A DNA stretch of 28,337 bases from Scatosoma sp045614565 (GCA_045614565.1 JAZLDG010000082.1:1-28337), one strand, 5' to 3'; counted from the first letter of the stretch, positions 15,762 through 23,282 are shown. Numbers and translations: made by a program. Notes: a model not told the origin generated them from the sequence alone.

Positions 15762-15947
15762 ATGAGTTTTGCAGAAAAAGTAAAAAAGGTACGTACAGAG
15801 TTACAATTATCCCAAGAAGAATTTGCCCACGAATTGGGGGTAAGTTTTGCCACTATCAATAGGTGGGAAAATGGAAACTATAATCCAAGCCGTTTAGCCA
15901 AGAAAGCGTTTGAAATTTTTTGCGATAAAAATAATATTAAATTCTAA
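15762..15947 (+). CDS. XRE-family HTH regulator, probable controller of the restriction system
   Basis: This 61-residue protein is little more than one lambda-repressor-type helix-turn-helix (LSQEEFAHELGVSFATINRW, about residues 17-36), the size and fold of restriction-modification controller (C) proteins. The ATG at 15762 was chosen because a GGAG site lies 7 bases upstream; a TTG four codons earlier has none. The stop is 12 bases before the methyltransferase start, so the genes are one operon. By analogy with C proteins it would bind the dyad on its own -10 box and time the expression of methyltransferase and nuclease. The C-protein role is inferred from position. It could also be a general XRE repressor of the element. 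Confidence 0.85.
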   Translation: MSFAEKVKKVRTELQLSQEEFAHELGVSFATINRWENGNYNPSRLAKKAFEIFCDKNNIKF

Positions 15948-15959
15948 TTGGGGTTATTT

Positions 15960-17882
15960 ATGCATTACGAAATTTGGAACAGAAGATATACAGGCAGTAA
16001 ATACAAACTTGCTGATTGGATTTTTGATATTATTGATAAGCATTGCAAGGGAAATTCTTTTTGCGATATATTTGCAGGAACAGGAATTATAACACAACGC
16101 GCGCTTTCAAGAATGAGCTCAGTGATTGTAAATGATTTTTTGTTTTCTAATGAAACCATTTATAAAGCGTTTTTCTTACAAGAATCTTATGACATAGATA
16201 AGATTGAATACTATAAAAGTGAGTTTCAGAAGCTTATCCCACAAAACCTTAAAGACAATTATGTTTCTGAAAATTTTGGGAATAAGTTTTTTTCATACAA
16301 TGACGCTTTACTTATTGGGGAAATTCGGGAAAGAATAGAAACCGCAAATAATTTATCGAAAAAAGAATACGCCATATTATTGGCTTCACTATTGTATTCT
16401 GCTGATAAAGTTGCTAATACAGTCGGGCATTATGATGCTTATATCAAAGGACATACCATCGCTGACAGCTTTAAATTTGAGTTGATTTCGCCTTATAAAA
16501 CAAAAGCGACAGTAAAAATTCACCGCGAAGATGCCAACCTGCTTGCAAAAACACTGAATGCGGATATTGTTTATATAGACCCTCCTTACAATTCGCGACA
16601 ATACAGTCGATTTTATCATGTTTTAGAAAACATTACAACATGGAAAAAACCAAAATTGTATGGTGTGGCATTAAAGCCTGAGCCTGAAAACATGAGCGAA
16701 TATTGTAGAAGCACCGCTTTTGATGCGTTTTCTGCACTAATAAAGGACTTAAAATGCAAATATATTGTTGTTTCTTATAATAATACGTATGACTCAAAAA
16801 GTAGCTCCTCTATGAATAAAATGACACTTGAAAATATCAAGGAGATTTTATCTCAAAAAGGAAAATTGACATGTTTCGAAAAGTCACATCAATTCTTCAA
16901 TACAGGAAAAACAAACTTTACCGACCATAAAGAGTTGATTTTTTTAGTAGAAGTTAAAAGTAATGAAAAAACAAAAAAATCAAAAGCAAAATTTAATCGT
17001 TCCCCTTTTTTCTACGTAGGGGATAAATTTAAATTATTATCTCAATTAAAAGAAAATTTTCCGAAAGCTATTGACCGCTTTGTTGAGCCATTTTGCGGCG
17101 GCGGCAGTGTTTTCTTAAACACAAAAGCGAATCAGTATTTACTTAATGACATTGATTCGAACATGATGGCATTACACAAATTTTTAATTGAATGTAGTAA
17201 AAATCAAGATGCTTTTTGGGAACAAGTAAATACGATTATTTCTCACTATGGTTTATCAGCGAGCTACTTTGGAAAAACTGTATCAAAAGAATTGAGAGCT
17301 GAATTCCCTAAAACATATTTTGCGAAATATAATAAAGAAGCTTATGCAAAACTTCGCGCTGATTATAATGCCGATAAAAACAATATGATGTTATTGTATA
17401 TGCTTCTTATTTATGGTTTTAATCACATGATACGCTTTAACGCCAAAGGTGATTTTAATTTGCCTGTTGGCAATGTGGATTTTAATAATAATGTTGTTGC
17501 GGCTTTAAACGCTTATTTTAATACAGTCCAAAATAAAGAGATTGCATTGTTTAATACTGATTTTGAAAGCTTTTTAAATTCGTTGGATTTAACTGAAAAG
17601 GACTTTGTGTATCTTGACCCCCCTTATTTGATTACATTTAGTGAATATAATAAGCTTTGGAACGAAGAGAGTGAAACACGCTTAATTAGGATTTTGGATG
17701 AATTAAATGAACGCAATATCCGTTTTGCTGTATCAAATGTTTTATGGCATAAGAAAAAATACAATGCAACTTTTAATGCATGGGCTCAAAAATATAATAT
17801 CGTAAGAGTACAAAGCAATTATATTAGTTTCAACGATAATACAGAAAAAGACACCTATGAAGTTCTCGTTAAAAATTATTGA
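15960..17882 (+). CDS. Fused double N6-adenine DNA methyltransferase (type IIS M1-M2)
   Basis: This 640-residue protein contains two complete D12-class adenine methyltransferases in tandem. The N-terminal unit (about 1-335) has motif X RRYTGSKYKL (8-17), motif I DIFAGTG (36-42) and motif IV DPPYNSRQY (207-215). The C-terminal Dam-like unit (about 345-640) has motif X FFYVGDKFKLL (350-360), motif I FVEPFCGGGSV (374-384) and motif IV DPPY (553-556). Type IIS enzymes recognise asymmetric sites and need one methyltransferase per strand; such fusions are known from FokI-type systems. Both DPPY sites are intact, so both strands should be protected. The ATG at 15960 follows a GGGG stretch. The nuclease gene begins 10 bases after the stop. 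The recognition sequence cannot be deduced by eye. Confidence 0.92.
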   Translation: MHYEIWNRRYTGSKYKLADWIFDIIDKHCKGNSFCDIFAGTGIITQRALSRMSSVIVNDFLFSNETIYKAFFLQESYDIDKIEYYKSEFQKLIPQNLKDNYVSENFGNKFFSYNDALLIGEIRERIETANNLSKKEYAILLASLLYSADKVANTVGHYDAYIKGHTIADSFKFELISPYKTKATVKIHREDANLLAKTLNADIVYIDPPYNSRQYSRFYHVLENITTWKKPKLYGVALKPEPENMSEYCRSTAFDAFSALIKDLKCKYIVVSYNNTYDSKSSSSMNKMTLENIKEILSQKGKLTCFEKSHQFFNTGKTNFTDHKELIFLVEVKSNEKTKKSKAKFNRSPFFYVGDKFKLLSQLKENFPKAIDRFVEPFCGGGSVFLNTKANQYLLNDIDSNMMALHKFLIECSKNQDAFWEQVNTIISHYGLSASYFGKTVSKELRAEFPKTYFAKYNKEAYAKLRADYNADKNNMMLLYMLLIYGFNHMIRFNAKGDFNLPVGNVDFNNNVVAALNAYFNTVQNKEIALFNTDFESFLNSLDLTEKDFVYLDPPYLITFSEYNKLWNEESETRLIRILDELNERNIRFAVSNVLWHKKKYNATFNAWAQKYNIVRVQSNYISFNDNTEKDTYEVLVKNY

Positions 17883-17891
17883 GGTATTGTC

Positions 17892-19469
17892 ATGAGTAGA
17901 GAGAAAGCAAAAGAATATAAACCTTTATCCTTTTCAACAACAATGAGAAACCCTGCACGTATTGCAGCGTTCTTAAATTGTATTTTGCCGTTTGAAGGGC
18001 AAATTTTGACAAGTGAGATTATCCATGAAGTTGCCGTTAATTTGATTTCTGAAAAACTGTATTACACTGAAAAATACGAAATGAAAGTTCCTGAATATCG
18101 AGAAATATATAAAAGCGATGAGCTTTCTTTTACAAGAGGACAGGTTGAAGATATTATTGCTAATAGTCCACAGGACCATAAAGAAGCAGGATTTGAAAAA
18201 GGTTGGGATTCACGCTTTGATACATGGTATAAATTATCCATGGAATTCGGTTTTCTCTACTATGAAATGAATAAGCCCATTCAAGTTTCCACAACAGGAC
18301 ACATGCTTGTTGATGCACTGAATGAAAATCCTGTAAACAATGAAAAAATTCAAAAAGTATTCCTTAATGCTTTGATGAAATATCAAACGAGTAATCCTTT
18401 TAGAAAAAACGCCAACGAAAATGTTCCCTTGCCGTTACTACTACGTGTTATAAAACTTTTGAAGGATGACCCTGAAGAAAACGATGCAGGGATATTCCGA
18501 AGTGAATTATCGCTCATTATTTGTTGGGGTGATAATAATGCCGAAAACCTGTATAGAAAGATTAAGGCATTAAGAGCCGAGTATGGGTTTATATATGGAG
18601 ATGAGGTAATTTACGATATTTGTTTGGAATTATTAGGCGTAGGGGCGGATAAGAAAAAGCGATTTAAGATTGACCAAATCACAGGCGAAGCCGTTGATGA
18701 ATTTATTAGAAAAATGCGTATCACAGGGATTGTTTCATTAAGAGGCAATGGACGTTTTCTTGATTTTAACACCTTCGAAATTGATAAAATCAACTACATA
18801 TTAGAAAATTATTGCGAATATCCTCGCTTTGAATCAAAAGAAGATTATTTTCGTTATATGGGTGCCGTTGATAGCAATATCTTGACAGCACAAAAAGTAC
18901 AAGAAGAAAATCTTAACGATATTCGTATTAAAACATTAAATGAATGGGCTGAAACTTACACAAAAGAAGATATTATTAAAGAATTACGTGTGGTGTGCGG
19001 AAAAGGTGAAAGTAAAAATCCTATCTTGCGTATTATTGATAAACCGACCCGTTTTGAGTTCCTTACAAGCATAGCATTAAAACAACATTTTAATGAGTTG
19101 AAAGTTTATCCAAATTATCATGTTGATGATGAAGGACTGCCTACATTTACAGCTTCGGGTGGGATGGCAGATATTGAATGTTTTGACACAGATAACAATC
19201 CTTTGGTTGAAGTTACGCTTATGTCGGCGCGCACACAAGCAACTAATGAAATGCCTGCTATTACACGACACCTACAAGAAGCAAAAGACAAATATCCCAA
19301 TAAACTTGTTTTCTCTATGCTTGTTGCACCTTCTATTCATTCAGATACCAAATATATGGCTGGATTCTCCAAATTCCAATACAACGTTGATATTTTAACA
19401 TACACAATCGAGGAGTTTATTAAAAATATTTCATCAAGCAATCGCCTCGTTAATTTACTTCAAGCATAA
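17892..19469 (+). CDS. AlwI-family type IIS restriction endonuclease
   Basis: This 525-residue protein begins with the family hallmark LSFSTTMRNPARI (12-24) of AlwI-like endonucleases (PF09491), the group that also holds BspD6I, MlyI and PleI. A PD-(D/E)xK-like nuclease core lies at 389-455. E389, D427, E440 (VEVT) and E453 have exactly the spacing of the catalytic residues I recall for the nicking subunit Nt.BspD6I (E418, D456, E469, E482), so the active site appears complete. Family members recognise 5-bp asymmetric sites such as GGATC or GAGTC and cut to one side, which fits the fused double methyltransferase upstream. No small second subunit of the BspD6I kind is present, so dimerisation in the AlwI manner is more likely than a heterodimeric nickase. 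A GAGGT site overlaps the methyltransferase stop. Confidence 0.9.
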   Translation: MSREKAKEYKPLSFSTTMRNPARIAAFLNCILPFEGQILTSEIIHEVAVNLISEKLYYTEKYEMKVPEYREIYKSDELSFTRGQVEDIIANSPQDHKEAGFEKGWDSRFDTWYKLSMEFGFLYYEMNKPIQVSTTGHMLVDALNENPVNNEKIQKVFLNALMKYQTSNPFRKNANENVPLPLLLRVIKLLKDDPEENDAGIFRSELSLIICWGDNNAENLYRKIKALRAEYGFIYGDEVIYDICLELLGVGADKKKRFKIDQITGEAVDEFIRKMRITGIVSLRGNGRFLDFNTFEIDKINYILENYCEYPRFESKEDYFRYMGAVDSNILTAQKVQEENLNDIRIKTLNEWAETYTKEDIIKELRVVCGKGESKNPILRIIDKPTRFEFLTSIALKQHFNELKVYPNYHVDDEGLPTFTASGGMADIECFDTDNNPLVEVTLMSARTQATNEMPAITRHLQEAKDKYPNKLVFSMLVAPSIHSDTKYMAGFSKFQYNVDILTYTIEEFIKNISSSNRLVNLLQA

Positions 19470-19511
19470 AAATAAACAGCTATTGTTTTTATTTCAATAG
19501 CTGTTTATTTC
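19470..19511. terminator. Bidirectional terminator between the nuclease and WYL genes
   Basis: A perfect 16-bp stem (AAATAAACAGCTATTG, 19470-19485, with 19495-19510) with a 9-base T-rich loop lies between convergent genes. Confidence 0.9.
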
Positions 19512-20606
19512 TTAATACATAGTTTTAATTTTTTCCAAATGTACTTTGTATTTTTCCTGAACGTGCGGCGGCGACATGACTTTTACTGTACGCCCCAAGC
19601 TACACAACCAACCGAAAAATTGGTCGGTAACAGCCACTTCCACCTGAACGGAAAAATGCCTATCATCAACTTGATAATAATAGTGATTTTCTTTACCGAA
19701 TTTATCCACAACAGTATCTAACATGTGGTTGGAGAATCGAAGCGTAACGCGTTCTTTTGCCCCATTAAACATGCCAAAATGTTGTTTTGCGTAGGTCTTT
19801 TCGTCAATAGTTCTAAAGAGTTCTGCATGTTCTCTTTCTTCTTTCAGCTCCACAACATCTTTCATCCTATCCACGCGATAGGTCATTATCTTTTTCTTGG
19901 TTTCTTCTACGCCCAAGAGATAATAGTTACCATCATTGATAAGCAATCTAAACGGATTGACGATATATTTTGCGCCTTTTCTACGCTCCGCCGCCTCACC
20001 TTTTATTGTTGCTGTCAAATATTTAAAAGAAATCTTTTTCGGTGTATGTTTATCTTTGCCTGTTGCGGTGCGCATGGCGGCGGATATTGTTTGGATATTG
20101 TAGAAAACATTTTTATTTATCGTTTTACCGCGGTCAACAAGGAAAGCATCTTGACGGATTTCCGCGGCTTGGTGTTCGCTGACAAGAGTATCAAGCATCA
20201 TGTTTACATATTGTTTTGCTTGTCTTTCTGTAATAAATTTGGCTGAATATATACATGTGGCGATGGTGCGAAGGTCGTCAAGGTCATATTCTCTATGGCG
20301 CACATAATAGCCCTTTCTGCTCCCATCATAGACAATAGCTTTCCAAGAATTATCGCCATCTTCTTCAAACTCCTCAATTTCTTCCCATATTGTATCCATT
20401 TCTTCTTCAGGGATAGAAAATCTATAAAGAAGGACATTAAGGTCATAGATGTCTTTATAAATGGAGCGTTCTTCAGCATCAACCCCATATTGTTCTTTTA
20501 AATGACCTATAATGTTTGTCGCGGAAAGACAATGATTTTCATCGGATTTTTCAAATAAATATTTATAAACCAAGAATGATTTAAATCGTTGATTCTGTCT
20601 TCTCAT
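19512..20606 (-). CDS. WYL-domain transcription regulator
   Basis: This 364-residue cytoplasmic protein has an N-terminal winged helix-turn-helix (about 8-62, with SATNIIGHLKEQYGVDAEER and SIYKDIYDLN), a linker, a WYL domain at about 145-250 (YIVNPFRLLINDGNYYLLG, TYRVDRM) and a C-terminal WCX-type domain to the end. WYL proteins sense a ligand, often nucleic acid or a nucleotide, and in phage-defence loci such as BREX and CBASS homologues (BrxR, CapW) repress the defence genes. It sits convergent to the type IIS nuclease inside the same element, so control of element or defence genes is plausible but not shown. The YYL triad stands where WYL is usual. It has its own promoter at 20639-20667. 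Confidence 0.88.
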   Translation of the reverse strand: MRRQNQRFKSFLVYKYLFEKSDENHCLSATNIIGHLKEQYGVDAEERSIYKDIYDLNVLLYRFSIPEEEMDTIWEEIEEFEEDGDNSWKAIVYDGSRKGYYVRHREYDLDDLRTIATCIYSAKFITERQAKQYVNMMLDTLVSEHQAAEIRQDAFLVDRGKTINKNVFYNIQTISAAMRTATGKDKHTPKKISFKYLTATIKGEAAERRKGAKYIVNPFRLLINDGNYYLLGVEETKKKIMTYRVDRMKDVVELKEEREHAELFRTIDEKTYAKQHFGMFNGAKERVTLRFSNHMLDTVVDKFGKENHYYYQVDDRHFSVQVEVAVTDQFFGWLCSLGRTVKVMSPPHVQEKYKVHLEKIKTMY

Positions 20607-20638
20607 AACTTAACCGCCGCCTTTTGATTGATGGATAT

Positions 20639-20667
20639 AGTATAACACATTTCTTTTCTTTTGGCAA
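20639..20667 (-). promoter_or_regulatory. Promoter of the WYL regulator
   Basis: Minus strand: -35 TTGCCA (20662-20667), a 17-base spacer and -10 TATACT (20639-20644), about 33 bases before the start codon. A GGCGGCGG motif forms part of the leader next to the ribosome site. Confidence 0.7.
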
Positions 20668-20782
20668 GGGGGCGGCGGCTCTTATAGATATAAGGGGGGA
20701 TATATTTCGGGATAAAATAAAAATTTTCTTCGTTTTTCAATAGGTGTGAGCCGTTCAATCTTGAAACCTTATTTTCATTTTA

Positions 20783-20813
20783 AAAACGGATCCGTTTTCA
20801 ATAGTTGCTATTG
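20783..20813. promoter_or_regulatory. Two adjoining palindromes, candidate operator or replication site
   Basis: The perfect 16-bp palindrome AAAACGGATCCGTTTT (20783-20798) is directly followed by CAATAG-TTG-CTATTG (20799-20813). They lie upstream of the WYL promoter in a stretch without genes (20607-20906). Tandem dyads of this size suit a dimeric DNA-binding protein, but no partner can be named. Confidence 0.4.
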
Positions 20814-20851
20814 TTTTCGATTTTCTCTTGATTTCATCCAAAGCGAAGCAT

Positions 20852-20907
20852 AAAATAAACGAGGCGGCGGCGCGACTTGTCGCGGCGTTCACCGACTCGT
20901 TTATTTT
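20852..20907 (-). terminator. Nested hairpin, probable terminator of the coiled-coil gene
   Basis: Outer 12-bp perfect arms AAAATAAACGAG / CTCGTTTATTTT (20852-20863, 20896-20907) enclose an inner hairpin CGCGA-CTTG-TCGCG (20871-20884). On the minus strand the outer arm overlaps the stop codon of the gene at 20907 and ends in a T-rich stretch. It shares two blocks with the hairpin at 21270-21321. Confidence 0.65.
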
Positions 20908-21218
20908 TAACGTTTTGAGAAAATTTTTTGAAGTTCTTTTTCCAATGTCTTTTCAATTTTTGCAGGTAAATCCTTTTCAATCGCTTGCTTGATGGCTTTC
21001 TCTTGTTCTTTTTCTGCTTTCTCTTGCTTTTGTTTTTCTTCAGCTTCTCTTTTTTGCTTTTGGCGTCTTTCTAAATATCGTAAACGCATCAATCGCTTTT
21101 GTTCTTCTACATCGTAATTAAAACCTGCATCGCGAATTTTTAGCATATAATACATATCATCATCAATTAAGCCTAAAATTCTTTGTTCTTCAAGGTCAGT
21201 TTGATATCCAATTTTCAT
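20907..21218 (-). CDS. Small charged coiled-coil protein of unknown function
   Basis: This 103-residue protein is not recognised. The N-terminal 45 residues are mixed and could fold (MKIGYQTDLEEQRILGLIDD). From about residue 46 it becomes a long, highly charged helix rich in K, E, Q and R (RRQKQKREAEEKQKQEKAEK), likely a coiled coil, ending in a basic tail (LEKELQKIFSKR). The start at 21218 is set by a textbook AAAGGAGGTG ribosome site; an upstream in-frame ATG at 21287 would lie inside the structured leader. It is transcribed alone, from a promoter about 235 bases upstream through two hairpins, and related hairpins stand on both sides of it. The coding character is supported by the ribosome site and composition. 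A structural or nucleic-acid-binding role is only a guess. Confidence 0.7.
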   Translation of the reverse strand: MKIGYQTDLEEQRILGLIDDDMYYMLKIRDAGFNYDVEEQKRLMRLRYLERRQKQKREAEEKQKQEKAEKEQEKAIKQAIEKDLPAKIEKTLEKELQKIFSKR

Positions 21219-21452
21219 AATATTCACCTCCTTTTGAGTATATATTTTTTTGTAGGGACGAAGTCCCATAAAATAAACGAGGAGCAACGCGACTTGTCGC
21301 GTTGTCGACGAAGTTTATTTTGATATTTATATATAAAGATAAGTTTGGATTTTTCTTATATATAATATATAAAATTCAAGGTATATATTTTTTGGCTTTG
21401 CCCAACTTTTTTGTTTATATATAATTCTCACTTACTTATCTCACTTATATAT
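21219..21452 (-). promoter_or_regulatory. Long structured 5' leader of the coiled-coil gene
   Basis: The promoter at 21453-21481 gives an untranslated leader of about 228 bases that is mostly A+T. It holds a nested hairpin with 9-bp outer arms (21270-21278 with 21313-21321) and an 8-bp inner stem CAACGCGA-CTTG-TCGCGTTG (21285-21304), then GGGAC-TTC-GTCCC (21255-21267) just before the ribosome site. The nested hairpin is built like the terminator at 20852-20907, so it may act as a conditional attenuator. No known riboswitch class was recognised. Confidence 0.5.
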
Positions 21453-21481
21453 ATTATACTCAATTTTTTTTCACAGGTCAA
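21453..21481 (-). promoter_or_regulatory. Sigma-A promoter of the coiled-coil gene
   Basis: Minus strand: -35 TTGACC (21476-21481), a 17-base spacer and -10 TATAAT (21453-21458). Confidence 0.72.
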
Positions 21482-21534
21482 ATTTGCTCTCCATAAAGGG
21501 AGGCTTTGACTCTTGTTGATATATACGCATATAT

Positions 21535-21577
21535 AAAAAACCGATGGAGTGTATATATAATACAACTCTATCGGTTT
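21535..21577 (-). terminator. Terminator of the paralog / winged-helix operon
   Basis: A 13-bp stem with one wobble pair (21538-21550 with 21565-21577) and a 14-base A+T loop is followed on the minus strand by TTTTTT. It begins 5 bases after the stop codon of the gene at 21582. Confidence 0.88.
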
Positions 21578-21581
21578 GCAT

Positions 21582-21935
21582 TCATTCGCCCCAACAAATC
21601 ATGGCGTTTGGGTTTGGGTTGCTCTTTTGAGTGCTTGCATAGAAATCATAAAGGGTGCTATTTTCTTTTCGTGGGATAAGGATTCCTGTATTTATAAGCT
21701 GATTGAAGCTGTCTTCTATCACGGATGCAGGTTGTCCGAATTTTGCGGACAATGTTTCCGCGGAGCCTGTTATATCAAAATTGTTGGTGTGTCCGCAAAG
21801 ACATATATAGAGGTAAAAGGCTTCAGGATTCTTGAGCTTTTTGTAGGTGTCAATAATGGTTGATACTGAAAGTGTAAGAAAGGGGGCGGCTTGTCGATTG
21901 TCTTTATGAATTTTAATTTCTTTAATATTTGGCAT
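21582..21935 (-). CDS. Winged-helix DNA-binding protein, possibly replication-related
   Basis: This 117-residue cytoplasmic protein has a central region that reads as a winged helix: NPEAFYLYICLCGH (a helix known from replication-initiator-like helix-turn-helix domains), then TGSAETLSAKFGQPASVIED as a probable turn-recognition segment, then LINTGILIPRKEN as the wing. This resembles small HTH domains of plasmid and phage replisome organisers, but the match is by eye and no initiator motor or nickase domain is present. The tail (SNPNPNAMICWGE) is unassigned. A strong AAAGGAGGTG ribosome site lies before the start. It is the last gene of a four-gene operon, 15 bases after the third paralog, and is followed by a terminator. 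A role in element replication, copy control or regulation is inferred only from fold and context. Confidence 0.7.
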   Translation of the reverse strand: MPNIKEIKIHKDNRQAAPFLTLSVSTIIDTYKKLKNPEAFYLYICLCGHTNNFDITGSAETLSAKFGQPASVIEDSFNQLINTGILIPRKENSTLYDFYASTQKSNPNPNAMICWGE

Positions 21936-21950
21936 AATAATTCACCTCCT

Positions 21951-22376
21951 TTATGCCACTTCGGCGGCATCCGCCGCATCGTTTTCTACAATACTAACTT
22001 CATCGACTTCAACATCAGCCAACCCTAAGTCTTTAACATCGGGAAAAGTCTTTAAAAACCATTTTTTTACATATGGATAGCGGATGGAATGACATTGTAC
22101 ATCGAAGCGAACATTTCTGTACTGTTGAAGAATATCTTCGCTAACATTATATCTTGCCATATATTTTTCCATGTACTCATAGGTTAAGCCTTTGAAAGCT
22201 TCTTTGTGTGAATTTTTCTTGATAGTCTTTCTCATTACCCCATAATTAGGATAATCCTTTCTTGCTTCTTGAAGTTGTTTGTATTCGTCAGAGCCAAAAA
22301 TAGAAGCTCTAACAGAGAATTCTCTATCCATAATAATTTTAGCGTTCTTGTGGTCAATCTTTAATACGTTTCTCAT
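21951..22376 (-). CDS. Tandem paralog 3: small protein of unknown family
   Basis: This 141-residue protein is the longest of three neighbouring paralogs. Shared landmarks: MRNVLKI start, a central FGSDEYKQLQEARKDYPNY block (about 27-45), GLTYEYMEKY (about 63-72), and YVKKWFLKTFPDVKD (about 102-116). It alone carries an acidic C-terminal tail (DEVSIVENDAADAAEVA) where the other two end in an E-W-x-L motif. No catalytic motif, membrane segment or signal peptide is visible, so it is presumably a cytoplasmic binding protein. AAGGAGGAAAT precedes the start. It lies 15 bases after paralog 2 and 15 bases before the winged-helix gene. The acidic tail could mark a divergent function; nothing more can be said. 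Confidence 0.75.
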   Translation of the reverse strand: MRNVLKIDHKNAKIIMDREFSVRASIFGSDEYKQLQEARKDYPNYGVMRKTIKKNSHKEAFKGLTYEYMEKYMARYNVSEDILQQYRNVRFDVQCHSIRYPYVKKWFLKTFPDVKDLGLADVEVDEVSIVENDAADAAEVA

Positions 22377-22391
22377 TTTAATTTCCTCCTT

Positions 22392-22751
22392 TTATGCTAC
22401 CAACAACCATTCTTCTTTGCTCTTGCAATCTTTAAACGCAGGGTACTGTTCCATAAACCACTTTTTAATTGTGAAATATGGTACCTGCATGAAAATAAGA
22501 CGGTCAAGCTCTTGCAGATTTTCTTCACAAGCTCCATGCGTAATGATATATTCGCGCATGAATTCATAAGTGATTACAGGTGCAGTTCTTTTCTTGGATG
22601 GAATAATTTTAAGACAGAAGGTGGGATGTTGTCTTTGTGCATCCATAAGCATGTAGTATTCAGAAGATGCATAAACACATGCTTTTTTCACGAAAGATGT
22701 CGTTGCTTCAATAGTGCTGTTGAAAAAGTTGATTTTAAGATAATTTCTCAT
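22392..22751 (-). CDS. Tandem paralog 2: small protein of unknown family
   Basis: This 119-residue protein is the shortest of the three. It keeps the family landmarks: MRNYLKI at the start, YASSEYYMLMDAQRQHPTF (about 27-45), VITYEFMREYI (about 59-69), FTIKKWFMEQYPAFKD (about 92-107) and the ending EEWLLVA. The first block departs from FGS to YAS, so it is the most divergent at that site. AAGGAGAAAA precedes the start. It is 39 bases after paralog 1 and 15 before paralog 3, in one operon. There is no known domain that I recognise and no transmembrane segment. Confidence 0.75.
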   Translation of the reverse strand: MRNYLKINFFNSTIEATTSFVKKACVYASSEYYMLMDAQRQHPTFCLKIIPSKKRTAPVITYEFMREYIITHGACEENLQELDRLIFMQVPYFTIKKWFMEQYPAFKDCKSKEEWLLVA

Positions 22752-22790
22752 TTGTATTTTTCTCCTTATTTTTTATTTTTAATAATTTCA

Positions 22791-23168
22791 TTATGCTCTT
22801 GCCGCCAAGTGCCATTCATATTGAGTTTTAAACTTTTTAAATTCAGGATAGCATTCAAAGAAAACTTTTCTTACCGCAAGGAAAGTTGCCTCTTCATCGA
22901 GTAGAGAGAATTTCAATACGCTTTCTTCAGTTTCGTGAGCTTTTGCGTAATCGTACATAAAATCGCGAGTGATGCCTTTAATTAAAGGGATGATATCGGA
23001 ATCCTTGGATTTAGTAACTTTAATTACTTTGATTCTAAAATCAGGATAAGCAGCTCTTGCTTCGTTCAAGTTCTTGTATTCAGAAGAGCCAAAGTTTCCT
23101 GCTTTCTTACTGAATGCTTCAGAGAGTTCGATGGTTTGAGTCTTAACATTGATAAATAATTTCTTCAT
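22791..23168 (-). CDS. Tandem paralog 1: small protein of unknown family
   Basis: This 125-residue protein is the first gene of the operon. The family pattern is clear: MKKLFINVKTQTIELSEAF start, FGSSEYKNLNEARAAYPDF (about 26-44), GITRDFMYDYAKAH (about 65-78), VRKVFFECYPEFKKF (about 99-113) and the ending YEWHLAARA. The three paralogs align along their whole length with few gaps, which points to tandem duplication followed by divergence. The ribosome site is weak (GCGAGG, 8 bases from the start) compared with the downstream genes. Function is unknown; there is no enzyme motif or membrane helix. The alternating basic and aromatic pattern could suit nucleic-acid or protein binding, but this is a guess. 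Confidence 0.75.
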   Translation of the reverse strand: MKKLFINVKTQTIELSEAFSKKAGNFGSSEYKNLNEARAAYPDFRIKVIKVTKSKDSDIIPLIKGITRDFMYDYAKAHETEESVLKFSLLDEEATFLAVRKVFFECYPEFKKFKTQYEWHLAARA

Positions 23169-23273
23169 AATTTTTTTACCTCGCTTTTTTGTTTTTTTAT
23201 TTATTTTTAATTATGAAATCTATTTGTAAATTGGTTTTGGTAGGTACCGTTCCCTCAACCTCTTTACACTCAT

Positions 23274-23282
23274 ATTATAACA
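23274..23282 (-). promoter_or_regulatory. Extended -10 promoter of the paralog operon
   Basis: Minus strand: TGTTATAAT, a TGn extension plus -10 TATAAT at 23274-23279. The -35 region is poor. It gives a leader of about 100 bases. Confidence 0.55.

Noticed and set aside
17892..19469. Large subunit of a heterodimeric nicking endonuclease of the BspD6I kind
   Set aside because: The catalytic spacing fits, but no gene for a separate small catalytic subunit is nearby, so a homodimeric AlwI-like enzyme is the simpler reading.
20783..20798. The GGATCC palindrome as the cognate site of the restriction system
   Set aside because: It contains GGATC, the site of AlwI itself, but specificity cannot be transferred across this family by eye, and the palindrome is better described as a possible operator.
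20852..21321. Type III toxin-antitoxin RNA repeats
   Set aside because: There are only two copies, on both sides of the gene rather than in tandem ahead of a ToxN-like toxin, and the gene product is a charged coiled coil.
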